From: Syntrophaceae bacterium
GTDB lineage: Bacteria > Desulfobacterota > Syntrophia > Syntrophales > PHBD01
Reading direction: 5' to 3'
Assembly (NCBI GenBank): GCA_013177825.1
Contig: JABLXX010000001.1
Span: 520,936-584,935 of the forward strand
DNA length: 64,000 bases
Shown here piece after piece: positions 1 to 8,231 of this stretch (positions are counted from its first letter, which is position 1; each line of letters opens with the position of its first letter). A program made the translations under genes and the position numbers. The notes beneath the pieces were generated by a model. The model had not been told where the DNA came from. It ran no database searches and saw nothing but the letters and a program-made list of their open reading frames with translations.

Positions 1-183
1 GGACAGGGCCACGGTGTAGGGAACACCGGGCGTGAGCCCGACCTTGAAGGCCCTGCTTTCGATGGACTCTTTTTTCGTCATGTGGACGCAGTTCTTCTCG
101 GCGTCGATGACGTAGTCCGTGGCCGGGGCGCTGGTGCAGAGCAGGAAGAAGATTGCAGCTGCCATCAGAAATCGCTTTGCCAA
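1..183 (-). CDS. Exported small protein, N-terminal fragment (cut by window edge)
   Basis: The first 61 codons of a gene that runs off the left end of the window. A TTG at 181-183 is the likely start because an AAAGGAGGG ribosome binding site sits five bases upstream; an in-frame ATG six codons later has no comparable site. The protein opens with a positively charged MAKRF segment and a hydrophobic stretch ending near CTSAPA, a typical Sec signal peptide or, less likely, a lipoprotein signal. The visible mature part (beginning TDYVIDAEKNCVHM) has no motif I recognise, so no function is given. Confidence 0.6.
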   Translation of the reverse strand, partial: MAKRFLMAAAIFFLLCTSAPATDYVIDAEKNCVHMTKKESIESRAFKVGLTPGVPYTVALS

Positions 184-216
184 GGGGTCCCTCCTTTAAA
201 GGATATCCTTGAAAAG

Positions 217-245
217 ATAACAGGTTACGGAGTTTGTCGGAGCAA
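217..245 (-). promoter_or_regulatory. Candidate sigma70 promoter for the edge gene
   Basis: On the minus strand TTGCTC (240-245) and TGTTAT (217-222) are separated by 17 bases and lie 34 bases upstream of the TTG-initiated exported protein. Spacing is ideal and box matches moderate. Confidence 0.35.
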
Positions 246-365
246 GAATGTAACAGATTGAAAGGGTCTGCACAAGATTGATTTTTGGATCAATAAATCG
301 TGAAGGAAGGACGAATGGTTGGATCGAAGAAACCCCTTTTCCCGGGGCAGGGGCGGCATGGAGAA

Positions 366-407
366 GGCTTCCCGCGGGATGCGGCGGGAAGCCCGGAGAT
401 TTTTTAT
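366..407. terminator. Hairpin terminator downstream of the small membrane protein
   Basis: A perfect 10-bp stem (GGCTTCCCGC at 366-375 with GCGGGAAGCC at 384-393, 8-base loop) lies just past the stop of the minus-strand gene. The T-run (401-405) follows it in the plus direction; in the minus direction the tail is T-poor, so it may act mainly as a 3' end hairpin there. Confidence 0.5.
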
Positions 408-682
408 TAACCGACCATGAGCCGGATGGCGTCCACGACGGGATTTGTAAAGAGGGCCACCAGCACGGTGTAAAGGGCGAAGGAACCGACCGCTTCCGTC
501 ATGTAGATCCGGGGGAAGCGCTGCTTGAGGGAAACGATGAACATTCCGCCCAGCACCAGGCACCCGAACTGGAAATACGGAAAATTGTCCTTTCCGGCTG
601 CGGCGTATTCGGCGAAGCCGAACGAGGCGGTCAGGCAGATCATGACTCCGACCAGGATGGCGATATGCAGGCTCTTTCTCAT
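407..682 (-). CDS. Small integral membrane protein of unknown function
   Basis: A 91-residue protein with an excellent ribosome binding site (AAGGAGG, six bases from the ATG). It begins MRKSLHIAILVGVMICLTA, a signal-peptide or signal-anchor segment (about residues 5-24), followed by two further hydrophobic stretches near residues 38-52 and 66-88. I do not recognise a family. It stands alone, with a hairpin after its stop and a 277-base gap upstream that separates it from the divergent phosphate-uptake genes. The strong translation signal and membrane pattern make it a likely real gene; the function is not inferable. Confidence 0.6.
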   Translation of the reverse strand: MRKSLHIAILVGVMICLTASFGFAEYAAAGKDNFPYFQFGCLVLGGMFIVSLKQRFPRIYMTEAVGSFALYTVLVALFTNPVVDAIRLMVG

Positions 683-959
683 TTTAAAACCTCCTTGGAT
701 AGTCTCTCGTATCCTTTGTCTTCATGGCATGGAAGGTTCATGCCAGAAAGATAAAACGTTGCAGTCAGATGGTTATCATGATGTAAGTACTGACGATATT
801 AAATGCCGGGTGTGCCTGGAGGGGTTCCCCGGATCGTGGACAGGGGATTCCCTGTTTAACGAAACGTTCAATGTGACGCTACCTGTTTACAAGACCCCCC
901 GGTTGTGGTAATCAGCATTCGCCCCGCAGGCCATCCAGGCCGGGAAGGAGTTGTAAGCC

Positions 960-1580
960 ATGATTTTCATTCCAAAAGAGGAGAAATTTTTCGATCATTT
1001 CGAGGATCTTGCGGACAAGATCGAAGAAGGCGGCCGTCTCTTCATGGAGATCGTGGACAACTACGATCACTCCGAGGGCAAGGTCGCCCGAATGAAGGAG
1101 ATCGAACACGAGGCGGACAAGATTACCCACCTGATCTACGAGAAGATGCACAAGACCTTCCTGACCCCGCTGGACCGGGAAGACATCTACGCCCTGGCCA
1201 ACAAGATGGACAGCATTCTCGATCTGATCGAGGCCGCGGCGGCGAGGATGTACCTCTACAAGGTCAAAAGCGCCTCGCGGGAGATCCGGGAGCTGGGCAT
1301 CATCGTCAACAACTCCATCGCCCTGGTGAAAATGATTGTCCACGCCCTTCGGAACAAGAAGAACGCCGAGATGATCATGAAGGCCTGCGTGGAGATCAAC
1401 ACCCTGGAAAACGAGGGGGATTACATCCTCCGGCAGGCCATGGCCCGTCTTTTCGAGAGCGAGGAAGACGTATTCGAGCTGATCAAATGGAAGGAGATTC
1501 TCGAGCGTGTCGAGGAGTCCATCGATACCTGCGAGGACGTTTCCAACATTGTGGAAGGCATCGTCCTGAAACATGGTTAG
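960..1580 (+). CDS. DUF47 (PhoU-like) phosphate transport accessory protein
   Basis: A 206-residue, almost entirely helical, acidic protein of the DUF47/TIGR00153 family, relatives of PhoU. The internal duplication typical of PhoU-like proteins is visible: EHEADKI near residues 49-55 and a second acidic NEGD motif near 145-150, which in PhoU-type proteins bind metal. Such proteins are routinely encoded with a Pit phosphate permease and are thought to modulate it in the cytoplasm. Here the downstream pit start overlaps this gene by eight bases, so the two are translationally linked. An AAGGAG site precedes the ATG. Full length for the family. Confidence 0.9.
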   Translation: MIFIPKEEKFFDHFEDLADKIEEGGRLFMEIVDNYDHSEGKVARMKEIEHEADKITHLIYEKMHKTFLTPLDREDIYALANKMDSILDLIEAAAARMYLYKVKSASREIRELGIIVNNSIALVKMIVHALRNKKNAEMIMKACVEINTLENEGDYILRQAMARLFESEEDVFELIKWKEILERVEESIDTCEDVSNIVEGIVLKHG

Positions 1581-2574
1581 CGCTTCGCTGGCGATGGTGA
1601 TTTTCATCATCCTCATCGCCCTCGTCTTCGATTTTATCAACGGCTTTCACGACGCCGCGAATTCCATCTCTTGTGTCGTTTCCACAAGAGTCCTCTCCCC
1701 CCGTTACGCCGTGTACTGGGCCGCCACGTTCAATTTCCTGGCGGCCTTCATGATCGGGGCTCCCGTCGCGAAGACCATCGGTACGGGCATCGTCAACCCC
1801 ATCATCATCAACAACACCCTCATCCTCTCCGCCCTGGCGGGGGCGATCATCTGGAACCTGATCACCTGGTGGTTCGGTCTTCCCAGCAGTTCCTCCCATG
1901 CCCTGATCGGTGGGCTGATCGGCGCCGGTGTGGTGAAGGGAGGAACGGCGTTTCTCGTCTGGGAGGGGATCATCAAGACGGCCAGCTTCATCGTCCTGTC
2001 GCCGATGATCGGACTGGTACTGGGGTTCGTTTACATGGCCCTGGTCCTCAATCTGACCAGGCGATTCTCCGCATCGAAAACGGACACGGTCTTCCGGAAG
2101 CTTCAGCTTGTCTCGGCGGCGGTCCACAGCCTCGGGCACGGGATGAACGACGCCCAGAAAACCATGGGCATCATCGCCATCGTCCTGTTCAGCAGCGGCT
2201 ACATGGGGGCGACGTTCCACATCCCCTTCTGGGTCGTCCTGACGTGCAACTTTACGATTGCCCTGGGGACCATGGCGGGGGGATGGAGGATCGTGAAGAC
2301 CATGGGCACGCGCATCACCAAGCTGCGCCCGATCGGCGGATTCTCCGCCGAGACGGCCGCCGCATCCTCCCTGATCGGTGCCACCATTTTCGGCATTCCC
2401 GTCAGTACGACCCATACGATCACGGGGGCCATCATGGGGGTCGGCGCCACGAGACGCCTCTCCGCGGTGCGGTGGGGTGTCGCCGGGAATATTCTCTGGG
2501 CCTGGATCCTGACGATTCCGGTCTCCGCCCTGATCTCCGCGGTTTTCTTCCTGTTCCTGGACCAGATCATTTAA
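1573..2574 (+). CDS. pit: Low-affinity inorganic phosphate transporter, Pit family
   Basis: A 333-residue multi-spanning inner-membrane protein of the PiT family, which imports phosphate (usually as a metal-phosphate complex) driven by protons or sodium. The two diagnostic repeats are present: GFHDAANSI near residues 24-32 in the N-terminal half, and a second motif HGMNDAQKT near 189-198, plus the C-terminal PVSTTHTITGAIMG segment. The start overlaps the DUF47 gene, forming a two-gene uptake unit. The length matches the short bacterial Pit form, which lacks the large central cytoplasmic loop. Confidence 0.92.
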   Translation: MVSASLAMVIFIILIALVFDFINGFHDAANSISCVVSTRVLSPRYAVYWAATFNFLAAFMIGAPVAKTIGTGIVNPIIINNTLILSALAGAIIWNLITWWFGLPSSSSHALIGGLIGAGVVKGGTAFLVWEGIIKTASFIVLSPMIGLVLGFVYMALVLNLTRRFSASKTDTVFRKLQLVSAAVHSLGHGMNDAQKTMGIIAIVLFSSGYMGATFHIPFWVVLTCNFTIALGTMAGGWRIVKTMGTRITKLRPIGGFSAETAAASSLIGATIFGIPVSTTHTITGAIMGVGATRRLSAVRWGVAGNILWAWILTIPVSALISAVFFLFLDQII

Positions 2575-2650
2575 CGGGTCCGGGGCCTGCCGCCTTCCGC
2601 CTTTCGGGAAGGCCCGCGATACGGCGAGCCGGGCGGGAGGGGGCGTCGGT

Positions 2651-4441
2651 TCAATCCGTTTCTTCCGCCCGTCCCTTTTTCCGGAGATGGCGGGACACAA
2701 GCAGGCCCGCCGCCGTGCCGATGACGATTCCGGCGAGGACGGTCCCGCGGATCTGCCTGCGGCGCTCGATCCGCTTCCTCTCGTTCCGTTCCCGGACGGA
2801 TTTTTCCAGAAACTGTTTCCAGTCCGGGATCTCCTCACGGGGCGGCAGGCTGTAGCAACGCTTCCAGAGCTCCAGGTAGTCCTTTTTTTCTTCATTCCAG
2901 CGGGCGTCGTCCCAGCCCAGTTCCTCCCGGCAGATCGATCCGACACGCTCCAGGATTTCCGCCCCGCCGTAGGGCAGGAGAAGCCCGATGCGGACGCGAC
3001 GGAGCAGGAGGTCGTCCAGGTGCACCACCCCTTCCGTCCGGCAGGCCCACCGCAACTCGGCCCACACGGTGTTCGTCCCGGGGATGATCGCCCGTTCTTC
3101 TTCCGCTGCACCGGAGATCAGAAGAGGCGCCGCCGCCCCGTAGCGGCCGATGAGCCTTCGCTGGACCTCTCCGTCGAGACCCGTCTCCTCCAGCATGTTC
3201 ATGGCAACGGGATTCAGAATCGGCGAATCCTCGATGGCATCCAGGCGGCGTGCCGCATCCCCCGGCAGGCGGGAGCGAATCGCCTGCAGCACGTCGTGGG
3301 CGATCAGGCGGAACGTGGTCAGCTTTCCCCCCGTCACCGTCACGAGCCCTTCCTCCTCCCAGACGACGTGGTCCCGGGACTCCTGCGACGGATCCGCCTT
3401 CCCCGTACCGATGACGGGGCGGACGCCGGCGAAGGAGGAGATGACGTCCTCCGGCTTCAGGTTCAGGCCGGGAAACTGGGCCTCCACGGCGGACATCAGG
3501 TATGCCGTTTCATCCGGCGAGATGGCCGGTTCCTCCTGGAGGTTTTCGAGATGGTCCACGTCGGTGGTTCCCACGAGGGTGATCCCCTCCCAGGGAAAAA
3601 TAAAAACCGGCCGGCCGTCGGCGGGATGGATGAAGCAGAGGGCCTGGGCCACCGGGATCCGCCAGGCGGGGAAAATCAGGTGGCTTCCCCGGAGCGGGCG
3701 CATCCGGGGCGGGGCGCCGACCCGGGACCGGAGGACGTCCGCCCAGGCTCCCGTGGCGTTCACGACGACCCGGGCCTGCACCTCCGCCCGGCGGTTCCCC
3801 GCCAAGTCCCGGATCACCGCCCCGACGACGGTCCTCCGCCCCGAGGACGGATCTTCCCGGAAGAGGAGTTCTTCCGCCGCCACGTAATTGAGCGCCTTGC
3901 CCCCGGCCTCCACGGCCTCGAGAAGGACCCGCAGGACCAGGCGGGCGTCGTCCGTCTGGGCGTCTCCGTAATAGAACCCCCCCTGGAGTCCTTCCCGGCT
4001 GATATGCGGCGCCAGCATCTGGAATTCCTCCGGCGGATGGTACGTGTGGTCCCAGCGCAGAGCCAGGAGATCGTAGATGGAAAGACCGATGCCGTACAGG
4101 AACCGTCCGGGTGAGTTCCCTTTATAGACGGAAAGGAGAAAGCCGAGGGGATCGACCAGTCCCGGTCCTTCCGCCATGAGTTCCTGCCGTTCCTGAACGG
4201 CGGCGCGCGTCAGCATCAGGTCCCCTTCCTTCAAGTACCGGAGCCCGCCGTGGACGAGCTTGGACGAACGGCTCGACGTCCCCCAGGCGAAGTCCCTCTG
4301 CTCCACCAGCAGGGCCTGCAGGCCCAGCCGGACCGCCTCCCGGAAAAGCCCGGCGCCGGTGATGCCGCCGCCCACGATCAGAATGTCCCAAGGCCGCCCA
4401 AGTTTCGACCAGACCCTTTCTCTCCCGGCAACTCCCTCCAT
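2651..4441 (-). CDS. glpD: FAD-dependent glycerol-3-phosphate dehydrogenase (GlpD type) with C-terminal membrane anchor
   Basis: A 596-residue flavoprotein that oxidises sn-glycerol-3-phosphate to dihydroxyacetone phosphate and passes electrons to the quinone pool. The FAD dinucleotide-binding motif LIVGGGITGAG is at residues 21-31 and the family signature SSKLVHGGLRYL at about 59-70; VTGGKLTTFR marks the end of the catalytic domain. The start chosen is the ATG at 4441, with GGGAGG seven bases upstream; an in-frame upstream ATG lacks a site. Odd: after the usual C-terminal helical domain there is a basic stretch and a hydrophobic segment (GTVLAGIVIGTAAGLLVS), probably a membrane tail absent from classical GlpD. 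It is last in a three-gene operon with an alkyl-DHAP-synthase-like oxidase. Confidence 0.9.
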   Translation of the reverse strand: MEGVAGRERVWSKLGRPWDILIVGGGITGAGLFREAVRLGLQALLVEQRDFAWGTSSRSSKLVHGGLRYLKEGDLMLTRAAVQERQELMAEGPGLVDPLGFLLSVYKGNSPGRFLYGIGLSIYDLLALRWDHTYHPPEEFQMLAPHISREGLQGGFYYGDAQTDDARLVLRVLLEAVEAGGKALNYVAAEELLFREDPSSGRRTVVGAVIRDLAGNRRAEVQARVVVNATGAWADVLRSRVGAPPRMRPLRGSHLIFPAWRIPVAQALCFIHPADGRPVFIFPWEGITLVGTTDVDHLENLQEEPAISPDETAYLMSAVEAQFPGLNLKPEDVISSFAGVRPVIGTGKADPSQESRDHVVWEEEGLVTVTGGKLTTFRLIAHDVLQAIRSRLPGDAARRLDAIEDSPILNPVAMNMLEETGLDGEVQRRLIGRYGAAAPLLISGAAEEERAIIPGTNTVWAELRWACRTEGVVHLDDLLLRRVRIGLLLPYGGAEILERVGSICREELGWDDARWNEEKKDYLELWKRCYSLPPREEIPDWKQFLEKSVRERNERKRIERRRQIRGTVLAGIVIGTAAGLLVSRHLRKKGRAEETD

Positions 4442-4511
4442 GATCCGTTCCTCCCTTCTTTGTCCGACCGCCGTTTCTCCGGCCGGCACCGGCGACGGTT
4501 CGGACTTCCGG

Positions 4512-6104
4512 TTACCCGGTCAGTTTGCCGGGATTCATGATCCCCGAGGGATCGAACCGGCGGCAGAGGTCACCCAGGACGGCCATCCCCAGGGCTCCTT
4601 TCTCCGCCGGCAGGTAGGGGGCATGGTCCACGCCCACGCCGTGCTGGTGGCTGATGGTTCCCCCCTGGGCGACGATGGCCCTGCTCGCCCCGTCCTTGAG
4701 GCGCCGCCAGCGGAGCAGGCTTTCCTCCGGTTCCTCCGCCAGACGGAACAGGCAGGTCGTGTAGAGGCTGGAGCCCCAGGGATAGAGGTGCGAGAGGTGG
4801 GTGAAGAAGTGGACCTTTTCCCCCGTTTCGGCAAGGGCCTCTCCCAGGGCCCGTTCGATCTCCCGGATCATCCCGGGGATGGACGACCACGGCACGGCCG
4901 TCTCCAGCGTATCCACAGCGTATCCCGCCTCCCACAGGGTGTTCCGCAGGTAAGGCATCCGGAAGCGGTTCCGGTGCCACTCCCTGCCGAAGGTCTTTCC
5001 TGCCGGTATGCCGCCGCAGCCGGCGGCGATTTCCAGGGCCTCCCTCCGGGCCGTCCTCGAGATCTGAGCTCCGCCGGAGACGGCGAAGAGGAGCATGCAC
5101 TTGTGCTTTGCCGCGCCCCGGACGGAGAGGTACCGTTCCAGCGCACCGATGAGAAACTCGTGACCCGCCAGGGCGAGGGTGGTCTCCGTCTCCCGGGCGG
5201 TGCTCAACCGCAGCATCGAGAGGGGGATGCCCGACCACAGCATCCGCCGGGCCGCCTCTCCGCCCCGGTCGAAGTCGGGGAAAAACAGGGCGTGGAATTC
5301 CTCGGTGCGGGGGATGGACGTCACGCGGACCACTGCCTCGGTGAGGATCCCGAAACGGCCTTCCGAGCCCAGGACGGCCTCCCGGAGGTCCGGTCCCGCG
5401 GCGGATGCCGGGAAGGGGGGCAGCTCGAGGGTTCCCGAGGGAGTCTCCATCCGGCCGCCGGCAAAGAGCCGCTCAATCCTCCCGTAACCGAGGGACTGCT
5501 GGCCGCTGGAGCGGGTGGCGATCCAGCCGCCGAGGGTGGAGTACTCGAAGGACTGGGGAAAGTGGCCGAGGGTGTATCCTCTCGACCGCAGTTGCGCCTC
5601 CAGGTCCGGTCCCGCCACCCCCGCCTCGAAAACGGCCTGGTGGCTCCGTTCGTCAAACAGGAGCAGTCGGTTCATCCGCGAGAGGTCCACTGTCAGGACG
5701 GGTTCTTCACCGGGGAGCGGGTTGACGTGGCCCGCGACGCTGGTGCCGCCGCCATAGGGAATCAGCCGCACCCGGTTGCGCTTCGCAAAGTCGAGCAGGT
5801 TCCGGACGTCTTCGGCGTTGAACGGCCGGGCGATGCCGTCGGGAAACGAATCGATCCGGCCGCTGCGGAGGGCGATCCAGTCCGGGAGGCTCTGACCGCG
5901 GGCATGCCGAAGCCGGTCCTCCGGGTCCGTCGAGACGAAGGGGTGCGGCGGAAGCCGGGAGGGCGGGACCCGGCGGAGTACGTCTTCCAGGGAGGCGTCG
6001 CGCGGGGGGGCCCCCGGGCCGATTGTCTTGTGCAGGAACTTCAGCGCCGATCCGGGCAGGGTGTAGCCTTCCGTGTCGTCTCCCCATCCGTTCCATCGTC
6101 TCAT
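4512..6104 (-). CDS. FAD-binding oxidase related to alkyldihydroxyacetonephosphate synthase
   Basis: A 530-residue protein of the VAO/PCMH flavoprotein superfamily. The FAD pyrophosphate-binding motif YGGGTSVAGHV is at residues 117-127 and a C-terminal HQHGVGVDHAPYL begins near residue 486; both resemble alkyl-DHAP synthase (AGPS), which swaps the acyl chain of acyl-DHAP for a fatty alcohol to make ether lipids. Clear AGGAGG site upstream of the ATG. It sits 70 bases upstream of glpD on the same strand, so both enzymes handle DHAP or G3P-derived substrates. The ether-lipid role is inferred; D-lactate or glycolate dehydrogenases of the same superfamily are the main alternatives, but the HQHG block favours the AGPS branch. 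Confidence 0.75.
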   Translation of the reverse strand: MRRWNGWGDDTEGYTLPGSALKFLHKTIGPGAPPRDASLEDVLRRVPPSRLPPHPFVSTDPEDRLRHARGQSLPDWIALRSGRIDSFPDGIARPFNAEDVRNLLDFAKRNRVRLIPYGGGTSVAGHVNPLPGEEPVLTVDLSRMNRLLLFDERSHQAVFEAGVAGPDLEAQLRSRGYTLGHFPQSFEYSTLGGWIATRSSGQQSLGYGRIERLFAGGRMETPSGTLELPPFPASAAGPDLREAVLGSEGRFGILTEAVVRVTSIPRTEEFHALFFPDFDRGGEAARRMLWSGIPLSMLRLSTARETETTLALAGHEFLIGALERYLSVRGAAKHKCMLLFAVSGGAQISRTARREALEIAAGCGGIPAGKTFGREWHRNRFRMPYLRNTLWEAGYAVDTLETAVPWSSIPGMIREIERALGEALAETGEKVHFFTHLSHLYPWGSSLYTTCLFRLAEEPEESLLRWRRLKDGASRAIVAQGGTISHQHGVGVDHAPYLPAEKGALGMAVLGDLCRRFDPSGIMNPGKLTG

Positions 6105-6138
6105 GGTGGTTCCTCCTGCCGTTTCAGCGGTTCTCCGG

Positions 6139-6762
6139 TTATAGGGGTTTTTTGATGGTCACCGGTACCTTGCAGAGTTCCTGGAAGGTCCGGGCGTCCG
6201 CCGCCGAACCGACGATATCGCCCCAGTGGATGGGGATGGCCGACTCCGGCTCGATGATGTTAACGGCCTTGGCCGCTTCTGCGGCGGTCATCGTGTAGGT
6301 GCCCCCGATCGGAAAGATGACCACGTCCGCCCGCACGGTTTCCATCTCCGGAATGACGTCGGTGTCGCCGGCATAGTAGATGCGCTTGCCCTCCACCGTG
6401 ACGACAAAGCCGATCCAGCCGTTCCTGCGGGAATGGAAGGCCTTGTGTGTGTGTGTGTGTGTGTTGTATGCGGGAACCGCTTCCACGGGGATGTCGTGGG
6501 CGGTGAGATTTTCTCCGGGCTTCAGGATCCGGACGTCGCCGGACAGCCGGGGCGCGGCGTCGGCGGTGGTGACGATGACCGTGTCGTCCTTCCGGATCCG
6601 CTTCACGTCCTCCGGGGACAGGTGGTCCCCGTGGCTGTGGCTGATCAGGATCAGATCCGCCTGGTCCTTTGTCCGGACTTTCCAGGGATCGATGTAGATG
6701 GTCTTTTCGCTCCGGATCAGGATGCTCGAATGGCCAAGCCAGAAGATCTTGTCGGTGATCAT
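6139..6762 (-). CDS. UPF0173-type metallo-beta-lactamase-fold hydrolase
   Basis: A 207-residue metallo-beta-lactamase-fold protein of the UPF0173 group. The metal-binding HSHGDH motif is at residues 42-47; later histidines and YAGDTD supply the remaining ligands. The start taken is the ATG at 6762, preceded by GGGAGG; an upstream in-frame ATG would add twelve residues without a site. Odd: residues 101-107 read THTHTHK because the coding strand carries a run of ten CA/TG dinucleotides (6444-6463), not expected in this family and able to change frame by slippage. It heads the operon with the AGPS-like oxidase 35 bases downstream. Its substrate is unknown. Confidence 0.85.
   Translation of the reverse strand: MITDKIFWLGHSSILIRSEKTIYIDPWKVRTKDQADLILISHSHGDHLSPEDVKRIRKDDTVIVTTADAAPRLSGDVRILKPGENLTAHDIPVEAVPAYNTHTHTHKAFHSRRNGWIGFVVTVEGKRIYYAGDTDVIPEMETVRADVVIFPIGGTYTMTAAEAAKAVNIIEPESAIPIHWGDIVGSAADARTFQELCKVPVTIKKPL
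6444..6463. repeat. (TG)10 dinucleotide tract inside the UPF0173 gene
   Basis: Ten uninterrupted TG units (CA on the coding strand) inside an open reading frame. Gain or loss of one or two units would shift the frame. Confidence 0.95.
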
Positions 6763-6804
6763 GACCCCTCCCGACAGTGTGTTTAAAAGCTTTTTCATTC
6801 CGGA

Positions 6805-6833
6805 TTATTACGACAGATCTTTTTTAACGTCAA
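6805..6833 (-). promoter_or_regulatory. Sigma70-type promoter for the UPF0173-oxidase-glpD operon
   Basis: On the minus strand TTGACG (6828-6833) and TAATAA (6805-6810) are 17 bases apart, about 43 bases upstream of the ATG at 6762. A second TTGACG lies farther upstream. Near-consensus boxes and ideal spacing. Confidence 0.6.
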
Positions 6834-6922
6834 ACGGTGGTGCCGTCAAGAGGTCTCGCGGAGCGGATGGATTTATGGTAATGGATCCGCATTCTTCACG
6901 ACCCGAAAGGAGGTCTGGGCAC

Positions 6923-7438
6923 ATGAAAGGGAAAAAGGCGCCGCTGGTGAGCGTCGTCATGGGAAGCGATTCCGACCTTCCCTTGATGGAGGAGGCGATG
7001 AAGGTTCTTCAGGACTTTCAGGTTCCCCACGAGATCTTCCTGACGTCGGCCCACCGGGCTCCGCAGCGGACTTCCGAATTTGCGGCGGGTGCCGCCGGAC
7101 GGGGAGTCCGCGTGATCATCGCCGGTGCCGGCGCGGCGGCCCATCTGGCCGGGGTGATCGCCTCCCAGACCCCGCTGCCCGTCATCGGGGTCCCCATCGA
7201 TGCCACCTCCCTGAAAGGTCTCGACGCCCTTCTCGCCACGGTCCAGATGCCCGGGGGGATTCCCGTGGCGACCATGGCCGTCGGCAAGGCGGGGGCGAAG
7301 AACGCCGCCCTCCTGGCCGTCCGGATCCTTGCCCTCACGGATGCCCGCCTGCAGAAACGCCTTGCAGTGTTCGTGGAGGGCATGGCGAAGGACGTGGAAA
7401 CCCGGCACAAGGGCATGCTGAAGAAGCTGAACACGTAA
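6923..7438 (+). CDS. purE: N5-carboxyaminoimidazole ribonucleotide mutase (PurE)
   Basis: A 171-residue soluble enzyme of de novo purine synthesis that interconverts N5-CAIR (or AIR plus CO2 in class II enzymes) and CAIR. The phosphate-binding GSDSDLP loop is at residues 14-20, the SAHRAP motif at 42-47, and AGAGAAAHLAG and VQMPGGIPVATMA follow. The sequence looks like class I, although no purK is adjacent. The ATG at 6923 has AAAGGAGGT upstream; an earlier in-frame start would add an unrelated N-terminus. Upstream is the divergent UPF0173 operon; 73 bases downstream is a TsaC-like gene on the same strand. Confidence 0.93.
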   Translation: MKGKKAPLVSVVMGSDSDLPLMEEAMKVLQDFQVPHEIFLTSAHRAPQRTSEFAAGAAGRGVRVIIAGAGAAAHLAGVIASQTPLPVIGVPIDATSLKGLDALLATVQMPGGIPVATMAVGKAGAKNAALLAVRILALTDARLQKRLAVFVEGMAKDVETRHKGMLKKLNT

Positions 7439-7511
7439 AGAGGCAGACAAGGCGACCGCGTTCGCTCCGAAAGAAGCGGAGCCGCGGAGCTTCCCACCGG
7501 AAGGAGCGGCC

Positions 7512-8153
7512 ATGGCCGAGCGGATCGAAATCCACCCAAGACAGCCCGATCGACGGAGCGTCGAGCGGATCGCCGATCTTCTCCGGCAGGGGGGAATTGT
7601 GGCCTACCCAACCGAGACGTTCTACGGTCTCGGGGCGGATGCCACGAATCACGACGCAGTGGACCGGATCTTCGCCGTCAAGGGGAGGGATTTCAAGAGC
7701 CCCGTCGGCCTGATCATCGGCCGAATCGAGGACCTGGACCCGCTGGTTGCGGAGATTCCGGCCGCGGGTCACAGGCTGATCGGCGCCTTCTGGCCGGGGG
7801 CGCTCACCCTGGTGTTTCGGGCGTCCGGGAGGGTCCTGCCGCGACTGACAGCGGGCACCGGAAAGATCGGAATCCGCCTGTCCGGCCTGCCGGCGGCCCG
7901 GTCCATCGCGGCCGCCCTCGGGGAACCCGTCACCGCCACCAGTGCCAACCGCTCCGGAGAAAAGGAATGCAATACGGCGAGTGAGGTCTTGGCGCAGCTC
8001 GATGATTCCATCGATGCCGTTGCGGATGGAGGTGCCACCGCCGGCGGGCTGGGATCGACCTTCGTGGACGTCTCCGGCGACGCCCCGGTCATCCTCCGGC
8101 AGGGGGCGATCGCCGAGGAGGACATCCGGCGGATTCTGGGAAAGATGTCGTAA
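7512..8153 (+). CDS. L-threonylcarbamoyladenylate synthase, Sua5/YciO/YrdC family
   Basis: A 213-residue YrdC-domain protein. It likely makes threonylcarbamoyl-AMP from threonine, bicarbonate and ATP, the first step of the t6A modification of ANN-decoding tRNAs. Visible features are AYPTETFYGLGADAT at about residues 31-45, KGRDFKSPVGLII at 58-70 and TSANRSG in the C-terminal half. It has the single-domain TsaC-like length and lacks the extra Sua5 domain. A GGAAGGAG site precedes the ATG. A strong terminator follows. YciO-type paralogues of uncertain function cannot be excluded. Confidence 0.85.
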   Translation: MAERIEIHPRQPDRRSVERIADLLRQGGIVAYPTETFYGLGADATNHDAVDRIFAVKGRDFKSPVGLIIGRIEDLDPLVAEIPAAGHRLIGAFWPGALTLVFRASGRVLPRLTAGTGKIGIRLSGLPAARSIAAALGEPVTATSANRSGEKECNTASEVLAQLDDSIDAVADGGATAGGLGSTFVDVSGDAPVILRQGAIAEEDIRRILGKMS

Positions 8154-8171
8154 TGATCCGGGACGTGATGA

Positions 8172-8209
8172 GGGGGGCGGATATCCAATCCGTCCCCCAT
8201 CCTTTTTTC
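8172..8209 (+). terminator. Rho-independent terminator after the TsaC-like gene
   Basis: An 11-bp GC-rich stem (8172-8182 with 8188-8198, one G-U pair, 5-base loop) followed by CATCCTTTTTTCT. It starts 19 bases after the stop codon. Its sequence is repeated in inverted orientation at 8594-8633. Confidence 0.85.
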
Positions 8210-8231
8210 TCTTTCTTTCTCTTCGCATCAT

